From SLST01 sp046538735 (GTDB lineage Bacteria; Spirochaetota; Spirochaetia; DSM-27196; SLST01), in the NCBI GenBank assembly GCA_046538735.1, contig JBKHII010000011.1:7077-71076 (forward strand): a DNA stretch of 64,000 nt, written 5' to 3'. A program made the position numbers and the translations under genes. The notes beneath the pieces are model-generated. The model was not told the DNA's origin and did not search any database. It saw only the letters and a list, made by a program, of their open reading frames with translations. Of this stretch, positions 33,616 to 42,044 are shown piece by piece; within the stretch, counting starts at the first letter, position 1; every line of letters begins with the position of its first letter.

Positions 33616-34029
33616 ATGAAGAACGTGGTAGCTCTTTTCTCTGAAGTCTCGGATGCGGAACAGGCGATCAAGAAGCTGTCGGACGCCGGCATCGACCTGG
33701 AGAACGCGGCAATCCACAACAAGGAGAGCATTGAGTCATCGATCGACGTGAGAGCCATGCCCTCCGCGAACCCCGCAGTCGCGGCCGGCCCGACCCCGGC
33801 GCAGCCGTCCGGCGGAAGCGCGACCGGCGCCGCAGGGGCAATGCTCACGAACGCCACGATCGAGAGCTATCTGGAGAACATCGGCGTTGACGGCGAGGAG
33901 CTCGCGTTCTTCGCGCACGGAATCCAGAAAGCCGGCCACATCGTCTTCGCGAACGTCCCGAACGACCAGACGGAGAAGGCAGGGAGGTTGATGACCGAAG
34001 CCGGCGGCCGCGCTCCGCAGGTCGAGTAG
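33616..34029 (+). CDS. General stress protein 17M-like protein
   Basis: The 137-residue protein begins MKNVVALFSEVSDAEQAIKK, matching the N-terminal domain of the 17M/YflT heat-inducible general stress family. A low-complexity Ala/Pro/Gly linker follows and then a second helical part ending in a FFAHGIQKAGHIVFANVP segment. The biochemical role is unknown. GAGGAGG lies 6 bases before the ATG. A strong intrinsic terminator follows, so it is probably a single-gene unit. Confidence 0.8.
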   Translation: MKNVVALFSEVSDAEQAIKKLSDAGIDLENAAIHNKESIESSIDVRAMPSANPAVAAGPTPAQPSGGSATGAAGAMLTNATIESYLENIGVDGEELAFFAHGIQKAGHIVFANVPNDQTEKAGRLMTEAGGRAPQVE

Positions 34030-34053
34030 CGGCCGAGTCCAACGAGGTCTTGT

Positions 34054-34083
34054 GAGCCGCCCTTTGCCGGGGCGGCTCTTTTG
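34054..34083 (+). terminator. Rho-independent terminator after the stress protein gene
   Basis: GAGCCGCCC (34054-34062) pairs perfectly with GGGCGGCTC (34070-34078) across a 7-base loop, followed by TTTT. It also contains the -35 of the next gene. Confidence 0.85.
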
Positions 34084-34092
34084 TTGGATACT
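34064..34092 (+). promoter_or_regulatory. Promoter of the alanyl-tRNA editing gene, overlapping a terminator
   Basis: TTGCCG (34064-34069), 17-base spacer, GATACT (34087-34092), then 6 bases to the ATG at 34099. The -35 is in the loop of the upstream terminator and the spacer spans its right arm. No Shine-Dalgarno precedes the ATG. Confidence 0.4.
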
Positions 34093-34098
34093 CACGAC

Positions 34099-35325
34099 AT
34101 GACCACGAAGCTCTTCTACGACGAGCCGGACCTGCTGGAGTTCACCGCTCGGGTGCGATCGGTAGAACAGAGGGACGGTCGAGCCGAGCTCGTGCTCGAC
34201 CGCACGGCCTTCTACCCCGAGGGCGGCGGGCAACCGGCGGACACCGGCTCGATCGCCGGGATCGCCGTCGTCCACGTTCGCAAGGAGGCGGGCGAGGTCT
34301 ACCACGTGATGGAGCACCCGGCGCCGGAGAATCTCGTTGCAGGCACCGAGGTCGCGTGCCGCGTGGATCAGGCTCGGCGCCGGGACTACCGGCAGCAGCA
34401 CACGGGACAGCACATCCTCTCAGCGGCATTCATGCGTGTGGGCGACTACCCGACCGTGAGCGTCCACCAGGGTGCCGACTACACGACAATCGAGATCGAC
34501 GCGCCCGAGATCCCACCGGCCGATCTGGAAGCGGTGGAACGGCTCGCCAACGAAGCGGTCGAGTCCGACTACCCCATCACGGCGCAATGGGTGGACGATC
34601 GCGAGATCGATCGTTTCCCGCTTCGCCGCCCGCCGAAGGTCTCCGGCACGATCCGGATCGTGCAGATCGGCGACTTCGATTGCGTGGCCTGCGGCGGCCT
34701 GCACCTTGATCGCACCGGTCAGGTTCGACTCGTTCGCGCCTCCTCGGTCGAGACGATCCGCGGCCACGTGCGCGTGGCCTGGAAGATCGGCGATCGCGCA
34801 ATCGCGGACTACCGTCTCTGCAGCGAGATCGTCTCGCGACTCGGCTCGTCGCTGAGCGCGCAGCCGGAGGAGATACCGCGGCGGTTGGAGAAGCAGGAAG
34901 AGAAGATCAAGGCTCTGGAGCTGGAAGGTCGACGGTTGAATCGAAGGCTCCACAGCCTGATGGCGGGAAGCCTCCTCGCGGACGGCGAGACAGAACACGG
35001 GCAGCGTATCGTCACCGCCAGCTTCTCGGACGAGCCGGGCGACTTCCTGCGCGGCGTGACCGAAGAGCTCGTGGAATACACCGGCGTCGCCGTCTGCCTC
35101 GTGAACCGGACCGCCGAGCGCCTCCAGTGGAGCGTGGGCATCGCTCCCGGCTCCTCCGTCTCGTTCAGCGAGCTTCGCGACGAGTTGTTGCCCATCATCA
35201 ACGGAAAGGGCGGCGGCAAACCTCCGATCTGGCAGGGCGTTGGATCCGATCCGAAACACGCGTCGGACTTCCTGGCAGCGTTCCGGCGAGCCGGCGAGGC
35301 GGCGATTCGCGGGTCGGCTCGGTAG
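34099..35325 (+). CDS. Alanyl-tRNA editing protein, AlaX-L type
   Basis: Free-standing relative of the alanyl-tRNA synthetase editing domain that hydrolyses mischarged Ser- or Gly-tRNA(Ala). In the 408-residue protein the zinc-site motifs are intact: HTGQH (about residues 101-105) and CVACGGLH further on. The N-terminal RTAFYPEGGGQPADTG is typical. The C-terminal 150 residues form a DHHA1-like domain with GGGKPPIWQGVGSD. A TTG further upstream is in frame but sits in the terminator, so the ATG at 34099 is preferred. Confidence 0.9.
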   Translation: MTTKLFYDEPDLLEFTARVRSVEQRDGRAELVLDRTAFYPEGGGQPADTGSIAGIAVVHVRKEAGEVYHVMEHPAPENLVAGTEVACRVDQARRRDYRQQHTGQHILSAAFMRVGDYPTVSVHQGADYTTIEIDAPEIPPADLEAVERLANEAVESDYPITAQWVDDREIDRFPLRRPPKVSGTIRIVQIGDFDCVACGGLHLDRTGQVRLVRASSVETIRGHVRVAWKIGDRAIADYRLCSEIVSRLGSSLSAQPEEIPRRLEKQEEKIKALELEGRRLNRRLHSLMAGSLLADGETEHGQRIVTASFSDEPGDFLRGVTEELVEYTGVAVCLVNRTAERLQWSVGIAPGSSVSFSELRDELLPIINGKGGGKPPIWQGVGSDPKHASDFLAAFRRAGEAAIRGSAR

Positions 35326-35370
35326 ACGGACGGACCGCCACCGCCGCGGCAGGGCTCTTCCGAGCCTCGC

Positions 35371-36660
35371 TCAGAGCAGTTCCGCCGCGAGCTCCGCCAG
35401 CCGGCTCCGCTCCGACTGGTGGAGCGTCACGTGTCCGAACAGCTTCTGCCCCTTGAACGCCTCAACGAGATAGCTCAGGCCGTTCGAGCTCGCGTCCAGG
35501 TAGGGGCTGTCGATCTGGTACGGATCTCCGGTGAGAACGACCTTGGAGGCCTCACCGGCGCGGCTGACGATCGTCTTCACTTCGTGCGGCGAGAGGTTCT
35601 GCGCCTCATCGATGATGATGAACTGGCCGGGCAGCGAACGTCCGCGGATGTAGCTCAGCGCCTCGATCTCGATCACCTTGTTGTTGATGAGCTGCTCGGC
35701 GCTCTTGATGTTCTGCCGCTTGTAGACGCTCAGAATGTACTCGAGATTGTCAAAGAGCGGCTGCATCCAGTGCGAGAGCTTCTCGTTCTTCTGCCCCGGG
35801 AGGTAGCCGATATCCTTGCCCATGGGAATGACGGGTCGGCTCACGAGGACACGGCTGTACGTGTGCTCCTCGAGCGTCATCTTGAGCCCGGCCGCGATTG
35901 CGAGGAGCGTCTTACCCGTCCCCGCCTTGCCGACGAGCGTCACAAGGTTGACCGAATCGTCCATGAGCAGGTCGAATGCCATCCGCTGCTGATCGTTGAG
36001 CGGCCGCACGCCGGCGACCGACGGCATTTTGTGATCTACGAAGGCGAGCTCGTTCGTCTCATGATCGTGCCTGCTGAGCAGCGTCTCGTCGTGCACGCGA
36101 TCGTGGAGAATCACGTAGTGGTTCGGCGGGAAGGAGTCGGACCACGGGATGCGCTTCCCGGAGACAAGCTCCGCGAAGGTGTCGGCCGTCGCGTCCAGCT
36201 CGGTGTATCCCGAGTAGAGCTTCTCGATGTTGACCTTCTGCTTCTCGTAATCAACCGCCTTGATGCCGAGCGCGGTCGCCTTCACGCGGGCGTTGATGTC
36301 CTTCGAGACGAAAAAGACGGTGTTTCCCTGCTGCGCAAGATCGTAGGCGGTGAGAATGATCATGTTGTCCGCCTTGTCGCTCAGCATCTGCGTGGGCAAC
36401 TCGGCATGGTGGTTCATCACGACGCGAAGCGTTGAACCGTTCTCCATCTTCACACCTTCGCTCAGGTTTCCCTTTCGCCCGAGCTCGTCCAGGAACCGGA
36501 TGGCGTGTCGCGCGTTCCGGCCGCGTTCGTCGCTGTACGTCTTGAGCTTGTCCAGCTCCTCCAGCACCCAGAGCGGGACAACGACCTCGTTGTCGCGGAA
36601 GCTCAGCACGCAGTCGGGCTTGTGGATGAACACGTTGGTGTCTATGACGAAGGACTTCAT
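35371..36660 (-). CDS. PIN-PhoH ATPase (PhoH2 family)
   Basis: The 429-residue protein joins an N-terminal PIN ribonuclease domain and a C-terminal PhoH ATPase. The PIN domain (1-130) has KSFVIDTNVFIH, LEELDKLK and DNMIILTAYDLA acidic residues. PhoH has Walker A GKAGTGKTLLAIAAG and Walker B FIIIDEAQNLSPHE. In the PhoH2 family this is an RNA helicase-nuclease; here it is a stand-alone gene, not in a toxin-antitoxin pair. AGGAG lies before the ATG, and TATACT upstream is a plausible -10. Confidence 0.93.
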   Translation of the reverse strand: MKSFVIDTNVFIHKPDCVLSFRDNEVVVPLWVLEELDKLKTYSDERGRNARHAIRFLDELGRKGNLSEGVKMENGSTLRVVMNHHAELPTQMLSDKADNMIILTAYDLAQQGNTVFFVSKDINARVKATALGIKAVDYEKQKVNIEKLYSGYTELDATADTFAELVSGKRIPWSDSFPPNHYVILHDRVHDETLLSRHDHETNELAFVDHKMPSVAGVRPLNDQQRMAFDLLMDDSVNLVTLVGKAGTGKTLLAIAAGLKMTLEEHTYSRVLVSRPVIPMGKDIGYLPGQKNEKLSHWMQPLFDNLEYILSVYKRQNIKSAEQLINNKVIEIEALSYIRGRSLPGQFIIIDEAQNLSPHEVKTIVSRAGEASKVVLTGDPYQIDSPYLDASSNGLSYLVEAFKGQKLFGHVTLHQSERSRLAELAAELL

Positions 36661-36725
36661 ACGTTCTCCTACCGGGCGCAGTATACCGCACCTCCGCCCT
36701 CATCGCCACGTTCGTACGACTCCGC

Positions 36726-36755
36726 TTGATCCGGGTACCGGCGGCCGCATAGAAT
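36726..36755 (+). promoter_or_regulatory. Promoter of the M20 amidohydrolase gene, leaderless type
   Basis: TTGATC (36726-36731), 18-base spacer, TAGAAT (36750-36755), then 7 bases to the ATG at 36763. No Shine-Dalgarno is present. Confidence 0.5.
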
Positions 36756-36762
36756 CAGCTCG

Positions 36763-37953
36763 ATGATCACATCAGAAGAAGTTCGGCGGAAGGCCGACGG
36801 TTTGTTCGATGAGGCGCTCCGCATCCGTCGACATCTTCACGCTCATCCCGAGCTCTCTTTTCACGAGAGCGAGACCGCCGGCTTCATCTCTGCCGAGCTC
36901 GCGCGAGCGGGCGTGCCGCACGTCACGGGAATCGGCGGGCACGGCGTTGTGGCGATGGTCGGCTCGGGTTCCGGCCGCGTAGTCGCGCTTCGCGCGGACA
37001 TGGACGCGCTCCCGATCACCGAGGAGAACGACCTCGACTACTGCTCCACGACGCCCGGCGTGATGCACGCCTGCGGCCACGATGCGCACACGACCTGCCT
37101 GCTCGTCGCGGGACGAATCCTCGCCTCGTTGGGCGACGAACTGCCCGGTACGGTGAAGCTCCTCTTCCAGCCTGCCGAGGAACGCGCTCCCGGAGGAGCG
37201 AAGGCGATGATCGAGGCGGGTGTTCTCGAAGAGCCGCGCGTGGAGTCGGTCTTCGGCCAGCACGTGAATCCCGAGCTTCCGGCAGGAAGCGTCGGATTCA
37301 ACCCGGGCCTCTTCATGGCGAGCGCGGACGAGATCTACGTGACGATTCACGGGCGGGGCGGACACGCGGCGAAGCCGCACCAGGGAATCGATCCGGTCGT
37401 GATCGCATCCAACCTGATCGTTACGCTCCAGCAGATCGTGAGTCGCGACGCCGATCCCACGGTTCCGAGCGTGCTCTCGTTCGGTCGCATCTCGGCGGAC
37501 GGCTCGGCGAACGTCATCCCGGACACGGTCGATATCGCCGGCACCTTCCGCACGGTGGACGAAGCATGGCGCGAGGAAGCGCTCGCTCGCATCGAGGAGA
37601 CCGCACGCTCGCTCGCGGCGGCGCTCGGCGGGCGCGCCGAGGTCACGCTCGTTCGGGGATACCCGCCGGTCGTCAACGACGACGCCGCCACGAGACGCGC
37701 TCGCTCTCGGGCCGTGGAGTATCTCGGCGCCGAGCGCGTCGTCGATCTCCCTCCGGCGATGTGGGCGGAGGACTTCGCCTACTTCGGTCGCCGGCGCCCG
37801 AGCTGCTTCTACAACCTGGGCGTGCGCAACGAGGGGCGCGGCATCGTCCACGCGGTGCACACACCGCGCTTCACCATAGACGAGGAAGCGTTGCGCGTGG
37901 GAAGCGGTCTCATGGCGTGGATCGCGCTCGGCGAGCTCTACGGCGTCTCGTAG
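36763..37953 (+). CDS. M20-family amidohydrolase (aminoacylase / IAA-amide hydrolase type)
   Basis: Zinc- or manganese-dependent hydrolase of N-acyl amino acids. The 396-residue protein shows RRHLHAHPELSFHE and ALRADMDALPI, then CGHDAHTTCLL with metal ligands. LFQPAEERAPGGAKAMI carries the catalytic Glu pair. GRGGHAAKPHQGIDP leads the dimerisation domain and AEDFAYFG is near the C-terminus. Length and motif order are normal. The exact substrate cannot be read from sequence. The gene is monocistronic. Confidence 0.92.
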   Translation: MITSEEVRRKADGLFDEALRIRRHLHAHPELSFHESETAGFISAELARAGVPHVTGIGGHGVVAMVGSGSGRVVALRADMDALPITEENDLDYCSTTPGVMHACGHDAHTTCLLVAGRILASLGDELPGTVKLLFQPAEERAPGGAKAMIEAGVLEEPRVESVFGQHVNPELPAGSVGFNPGLFMASADEIYVTIHGRGGHAAKPHQGIDPVVIASNLIVTLQQIVSRDADPTVPSVLSFGRISADGSANVIPDTVDIAGTFRTVDEAWREEALARIEETARSLAAALGGRAEVTLVRGYPPVVNDDAATRRARSRAVEYLGAERVVDLPPAMWAEDFAYFGRRRPSCFYNLGVRNEGRGIVHAVHTPRFTIDEEALRVGSGLMAWIALGELYGVS

Positions 37954-38246
37954 GCGCCGAGGCTCGCAACATGTCAGGAAGCTTGCAGGTCGGATTGCCG
38001 CAACTCATGATCGCGCCTGGAGATGGCACCGCAGGGACGAGCGAATCGCACGCGTGCCGACAAACCGTGCCGACACCACGAGTTCCGCGCGATCGACCTG
38101 CAGGCTCAATGACATTTCCGAAGGTGTGGCGGACAAGGACCCCATGGTCTCACGAGACCACGGTATGCGCTACGGACGATACCCCGGCCGGACACTTGTT
38201 TGGGTGTAACGCGGCACCGGGCACCCCCGGTCCGCGCCGCCCCAAG
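37954..38246. other. Gene-free region upstream of the XPB operon, with operator-like repeats
   Basis: Nearly 300 bases without a credible gene on either strand. It holds a perfect inverted repeat TGGTCTC-AC-GAGACCA at 38145-38160, extended to CC/GG at 38142-38163 with one mismatch. It also holds a 10-base direct repeat CGTGCCGACA at 38053-38062 and 38066-38075. The palindrome lies about 85-105 bases before the XPB promoter -35, a distance suited to an activator or repressor. Nothing else is recognisable. Confidence 0.4.
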
Positions 38247-38275
38247 TTGATTTCTCCCCCCGCATTGGCTATCCT
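38247..38275 (+). promoter_or_regulatory. Promoter of the XPB helicase operon, leaderless or near-leaderless
   Basis: TTGATT (38247-38252), 17-base spacer, TATCCT (38270-38275), then 9 bases to the ATG at 38285 with no Shine-Dalgarno. Confidence 0.5.
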
Positions 38276-38284
38276 AGCCCTTCA

Positions 38285-39970
38285 ATGTCCCAGCCTTCAG
38301 GCACCCCCCTGATTATCCAGAGCGACGCGAGCCTGCTCGCGGACGTCCACGATCCCGGCTTCGAAGAGGCGCGCGCGGAGCTTGCGGCGTTCGCCGAGCT
38401 CGAGAAGAGCCCGGAACACATGCATACCTACCGGCTCACGCCGCTGTCGTTGTGGAATGCCGCATCTGCCGGGCTGACGGACGAGCAGATTCTGGGGACG
38501 CTCGAGCGGTACGGCCGGTTCGCGGTGCCGGACAACGTCCGCTTCTTCATCGAAGACACGATCTCGCGCTTCGGGAAGCTCAGGCTCCTGGAAACGGACG
38601 ACGACCGGAAGCTCTTCCTGCACGTACCCGAGTCCGCGGTGCGGCAGGAGCTGATGAACAACAAGAAGGTTTCACGCTATCTCCTGCCGTACGATCTCCA
38701 CGATCTCCCGGGGTTCCTCGTGGAGCTCTACGACCGCGGTACGATCAAGCAGGAGCTCATCCAGATCGGGTATCCGGTCAAAGATGAAGCGCCGCTCGTG
38801 GAAGGCGATCCGCTCCCGATCGGGCTGCGCGAGGTTACCGCCGGCGGCAGCGAGCTCTCCGTTCGCGACTACCAGGTCGAGGCCGCACGAGCGTTCTACG
38901 GCACGGGCAAGCCCGGAACCGGGTACGGGACGGTCGTCCTGCCGTGCGGAGCGGGGAAAACGATCGTCGGGATGAAGGTCATGGAGATCATCTCCGCGAA
39001 TACGCTCATCCTGACGACGAACGTCGCGGCCGTTCATCAGTGGATCGACGAGCTGCTCGACAAGACCGACCTCACCGAAGACCAGATCGGCGAGTACTCG
39101 GGCGACCGAAAGGTGATCAAGCCCGTGACCGTCGCGACCTACCAGATCCTCGTCTGGCGCCCCGATCGCGACGAGGAGTTCCCCCACTTCAGGCTCTTCG
39201 GCGAGCGAAAGTGGGGACTCATCATCTACGACGAGGTTCACCTGCTCCCGGCTCCGGTGTTCCGCGTGACCGCGGAGATCCAGGCGGTCCGCCGGCTCGG
39301 CCTCACGGCGACGCTCATACGGGAGGACGGGAGGGAGTCGGATGTCTTCAGCCTTGTGGGCCCCAAGCGATACGACGTGCCGTGGAAGGAGCTCGAGCAG
39401 AAGGGATGGATCGCGGAGGCGAACTGCTACGAGATCCGCATCGACCTGCCGGACCGGCTCAAGATCGACTACGCAACGGCGGACAAGCGCGGCAAGTACC
39501 GCATCGCGAGCGAGAACCCGCGCAAGCTGGACATCACGAAGCAGATCATCGCGAACCATCCCGAGGACTCGATCATGGTAATCGGGCAGTACATCAGCCA
39601 GCTCGAGGAGCTGGCGAAGGCGCTCGAGGCGCCGATCATCACGGGCAAGACGCCGAACGTGGAGCGCGAGCGCATCTACTCGGCATTCCGGACCGGCAAG
39701 GAGCGCGTCATCGTCGTGAGCAAGGTGGCGAATTTCGCGATTGACCTCCCGGACGCCTCGGTGGCGGTCCAGGTCTCAGGGACCTTCGGTTCGCGCCAGG
39801 AGGAGGCGCAACGGCTCGGGCGCATCCTGCGGCCGAAAGAGAAGAACTCGTACTTCTACTCGATCATCTCCCGGTACACGACGGAAGAGGGGTTCGCCGC
39901 CAATCGTCAGAAGTTTCTGACCGAACAGGGGTACAAGTACCATATAGAGCTGTGGGACGCGAATGAGTGA
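38285..39970 (+). CDS. XPB-family DNA helicase
   Basis: Superfamily 2 3'-5' helicase of the XPB/Rad25 type, best known from archaea, mycobacteria and Treponema, implicated in DNA repair. The 561-residue protein has an N-terminal damage-recognition-like domain. Walker A PCGAGKT is at 220-226, the DEVH box at 316-319 and TATLIRED at 341-348, which includes the RED motif of XPB. Motif VI is EEAQRLGRILRP. The gene overlaps its partner by 8 bases, so the two proteins are co-made. Confidence 0.92.
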   Translation: MSQPSGTPLIIQSDASLLADVHDPGFEEARAELAAFAELEKSPEHMHTYRLTPLSLWNAASAGLTDEQILGTLERYGRFAVPDNVRFFIEDTISRFGKLRLLETDDDRKLFLHVPESAVRQELMNNKKVSRYLLPYDLHDLPGFLVELYDRGTIKQELIQIGYPVKDEAPLVEGDPLPIGLREVTAGGSELSVRDYQVEAARAFYGTGKPGTGYGTVVLPCGAGKTIVGMKVMEIISANTLILTTNVAAVHQWIDELLDKTDLTEDQIGEYSGDRKVIKPVTVATYQILVWRPDRDEEFPHFRLFGERKWGLIIYDEVHLLPAPVFRVTAEIQAVRRLGLTATLIREDGRESDVFSLVGPKRYDVPWKELEQKGWIAEANCYEIRIDLPDRLKIDYATADKRGKYRIASENPRKLDITKQIIANHPEDSIMVIGQYISQLEELAKALEAPIITGKTPNVERERIYSAFRTGKERVIVVSKVANFAIDLPDASVAVQVSGTFGSRQEEAQRLGRILRPKEKNSYFYSIISRYTTEEGFAANRQKFLTEQGYKYHIELWDANE

Positions 39971-42017
39971 CTTCAAAAGCGCGCTCCTTCGACTCGGCGA
40001 TGACGCGTTTTTCGAGCTGGTGCGCAACTACCTTGGCCCGATCAAGACCCCGTTCAATAAGCACGATCTGATCGCCCGTCTCCTCGCCTTCCTGCGGCGC
40101 GAAGAGATCCAGGATCGGATCGTGAGCTTGATCGACGATTCGGACGCCGAGACCCTCAGCGCGATCTGGCTCCTTGGCGAGCCCGACTTCGAGGAGATCC
40201 ACCTCTTCTTTGCAGGGCAGCGCAGTTATCTCGATCTGCATCAGAAGGTCCTGAATCTGGAGGATCGCCTACTCATCTACCGGGCCGGTGATCGACTCCT
40301 GCTCAATCCCATCCTCCGCAACCTCCTTGAAGAGCGCGTGCTCAGCGCGGACCGGCTTTTCGCGAGTAGAGCTCGCCGCGCAGATGACCCACAGCCAAGC
40401 CGCCCGTGGGTCACCGACACGCTGCTCGTAGCCGTCTACGGCTATGCTCGCGAGAAACCGGAGGTCTTCCGCGCCGACCGATCGATCAGGAAACGAGCGC
40501 TCGCGGACATCGAGAACCGCCTTCCCGCGCTTGCCGAAAGGCTGCCCGGACAGACGAGCACGCCCCGTGCGACCGTTCTCGTGGATGCGCTCGCGGCGGC
40601 CGGCGCGCTCGCGGAAGAGCCCGAGCTCCGCCCGGTGACGCGGAGATGGGAGGAGCTGGCGGAGCTCACGCCAACGGGCAGAATCGCCACCCTTGCCGCC
40701 GCGCGTGCCACGGACGGCGATTCCGGTTTCGGCGTCCTCGCGCACGCGATCGAAGCAGTCTTCACTACGCTGCCGCGCGATCGGGTGATGAGCGCGTTCA
40801 GCGTGGAGCGACTGCTCGTCGTGCTCGCCGGCGAGCGATCGGCCGAGTCGTGCCGGCGCGCGCGCGAAGCCATGACACTGCTCGGGCTCCTCGTCCCGGC
40901 GGGCGACGAGTCGGTGTTCCTCGCCGAACCGCCGATCGAGCACGGCGAGCACAAGCAGCTCGTCGTGCAACCTAATTTTATCGTTACTATGCCCGAGGAA
41001 TTCTCGTTCACGAACGGACTCTTCGTCGCGACGATCTCACGGCTCGCGCGCCACGATCGTTATCCTCACTTTGAGCTGACGAAGGAACGCCTCGCTTCGG
41101 CGCTCAGAGAAGGAGTGGAGATCGACGATGTACTCGAACGGCTGCGCCGGCTGGCCGCCGACACACTGCCCCAGAACATTGCGATCACCATGAAGACCTG
41201 GGCGCATGAGCACGAGAGCGTCCGCCTCTTCAAGGGTGTCATCCTCCAGGTCGAGGAGGCTCGCCGCTACGCGGTTGAGCATTCGGAGACGGTCCGTGAG
41301 CTGATCCATAGGCAGCTAGCACCGGGAATCTACCTCGTGGACGAAGCGGACGTAGACGCGCTTCAGCGCGGACTCCGGGAAGCCGGAGTCGAGCTCGTTC
41401 CGGAGCTCTCCACGCCGCATCGTCACTCCCCGCCGCGGCTCGCTCTCCGCAACCACGAGCTCGGGCTCGTACCAGCCCGACTCGAGACGTTCGCACGTTT
41501 CTTCTCGGAGGACGGGGCGTCGAGCTCGGACGAAACCGGTCGGGAGCAAGCGGACGACTCAGTGCGGGCCGATGCCTCTCGCACCGCGGGTCATTCCCTC
41601 TGGATGAACGAGGTACGTTCCCGTCTGGAAGACCCGGCCCTCTCGAGCGAACAGCGCGAGGAGCTCGCGAGTCGCATCAAGCACAAGCTCATCCTCACGA
41701 GCGACCAGGTGCAGCCGGGAGCGCTCAAGTCGGAGAAGACCGAAGCTCGCGGGCTCGACTACGTGGGCAAGGTTCGCATCATCGAGCACGCGATCAGGAG
41801 CGGAACCTCGTTCATCGAAGTGATCGAACGAACGGGCGACGGATCGCCGCAACGGAGACTGATCGAGCCGATCGAGATGTCCAAACGGGGGAATGAGCTG
41901 ATCCTCATCGGAGACGAGCTGCCGGAGCGCACGCGCGTGGAGCTTCACGTACGGAAGCTCGGCTTGGTGCGTCGGCTTCGGTCTGCGCTGGTTCGGCGGC
42001 GCGCGGAGCGCCAATAG
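39963..42017 (+). CDS. XPB-associated protein with helicase-C3-like and WYL-like parts
   Basis: The 684-residue partner encoded downstream of XPB. The middle (about 330-490) resembles the XPB/Ssl2 N-terminal (Helicase_C_3) domain: KQLVVQPNFIVTMPEEF, FELTKERLASALREG, VRLFKGVILQVEEARRY and APGIYLVDEADVDALQRGL. The C-terminal 70 residues (DYVGKVRIIEHAIRSGTSF) look like a WYL-type ligand domain. It may load XPB onto damage or regulate it; actinobacteria have a similar adjacent pair. An acidic linker (about 515-545) separates the parts. Confidence 0.78.
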   Translation: MSDFKSALLRLGDDAFFELVRNYLGPIKTPFNKHDLIARLLAFLRREEIQDRIVSLIDDSDAETLSAIWLLGEPDFEEIHLFFAGQRSYLDLHQKVLNLEDRLLIYRAGDRLLLNPILRNLLEERVLSADRLFASRARRADDPQPSRPWVTDTLLVAVYGYAREKPEVFRADRSIRKRALADIENRLPALAERLPGQTSTPRATVLVDALAAAGALAEEPELRPVTRRWEELAELTPTGRIATLAAARATDGDSGFGVLAHAIEAVFTTLPRDRVMSAFSVERLLVVLAGERSAESCRRAREAMTLLGLLVPAGDESVFLAEPPIEHGEHKQLVVQPNFIVTMPEEFSFTNGLFVATISRLARHDRYPHFELTKERLASALREGVEIDDVLERLRRLAADTLPQNIAITMKTWAHEHESVRLFKGVILQVEEARRYAVEHSETVRELIHRQLAPGIYLVDEADVDALQRGLREAGVELVPELSTPHRHSPPRLALRNHELGLVPARLETFARFFSEDGASSSDETGREQADDSVRADASRTAGHSLWMNEVRSRLEDPALSSEQREELASRIKHKLILTSDQVQPGALKSEKTEARGLDYVGKVRIIEHAIRSGTSFIEVIERTGDGSPQRRLIEPIEMSKRGNELILIGDELPERTRVELHVRKLGLVRRLRSALVRRRAERQ

Positions 42018-42024
42018 ACCCGTC

Positions 42025-42044
42025 GGCCCGGTTCCGGCCGGGCC
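42025..42044. terminator. Hairpin between convergent genes
   Basis: GGCCCGG (42025-42031) pairs with CCGGGCC (42038-42044) across a 6-base loop. It lies between the stops of the XPB partner and aroDE. No T-run is present on either side, so it is a weak bidirectional terminator candidate. Confidence 0.35.

Noticed and set aside
42025..42044. Strong terminator between XPB partner and aroDE
   Set aside because: The stem is GC-rich but lacks T-runs on both sides, so I kept it only as a weak hairpin.
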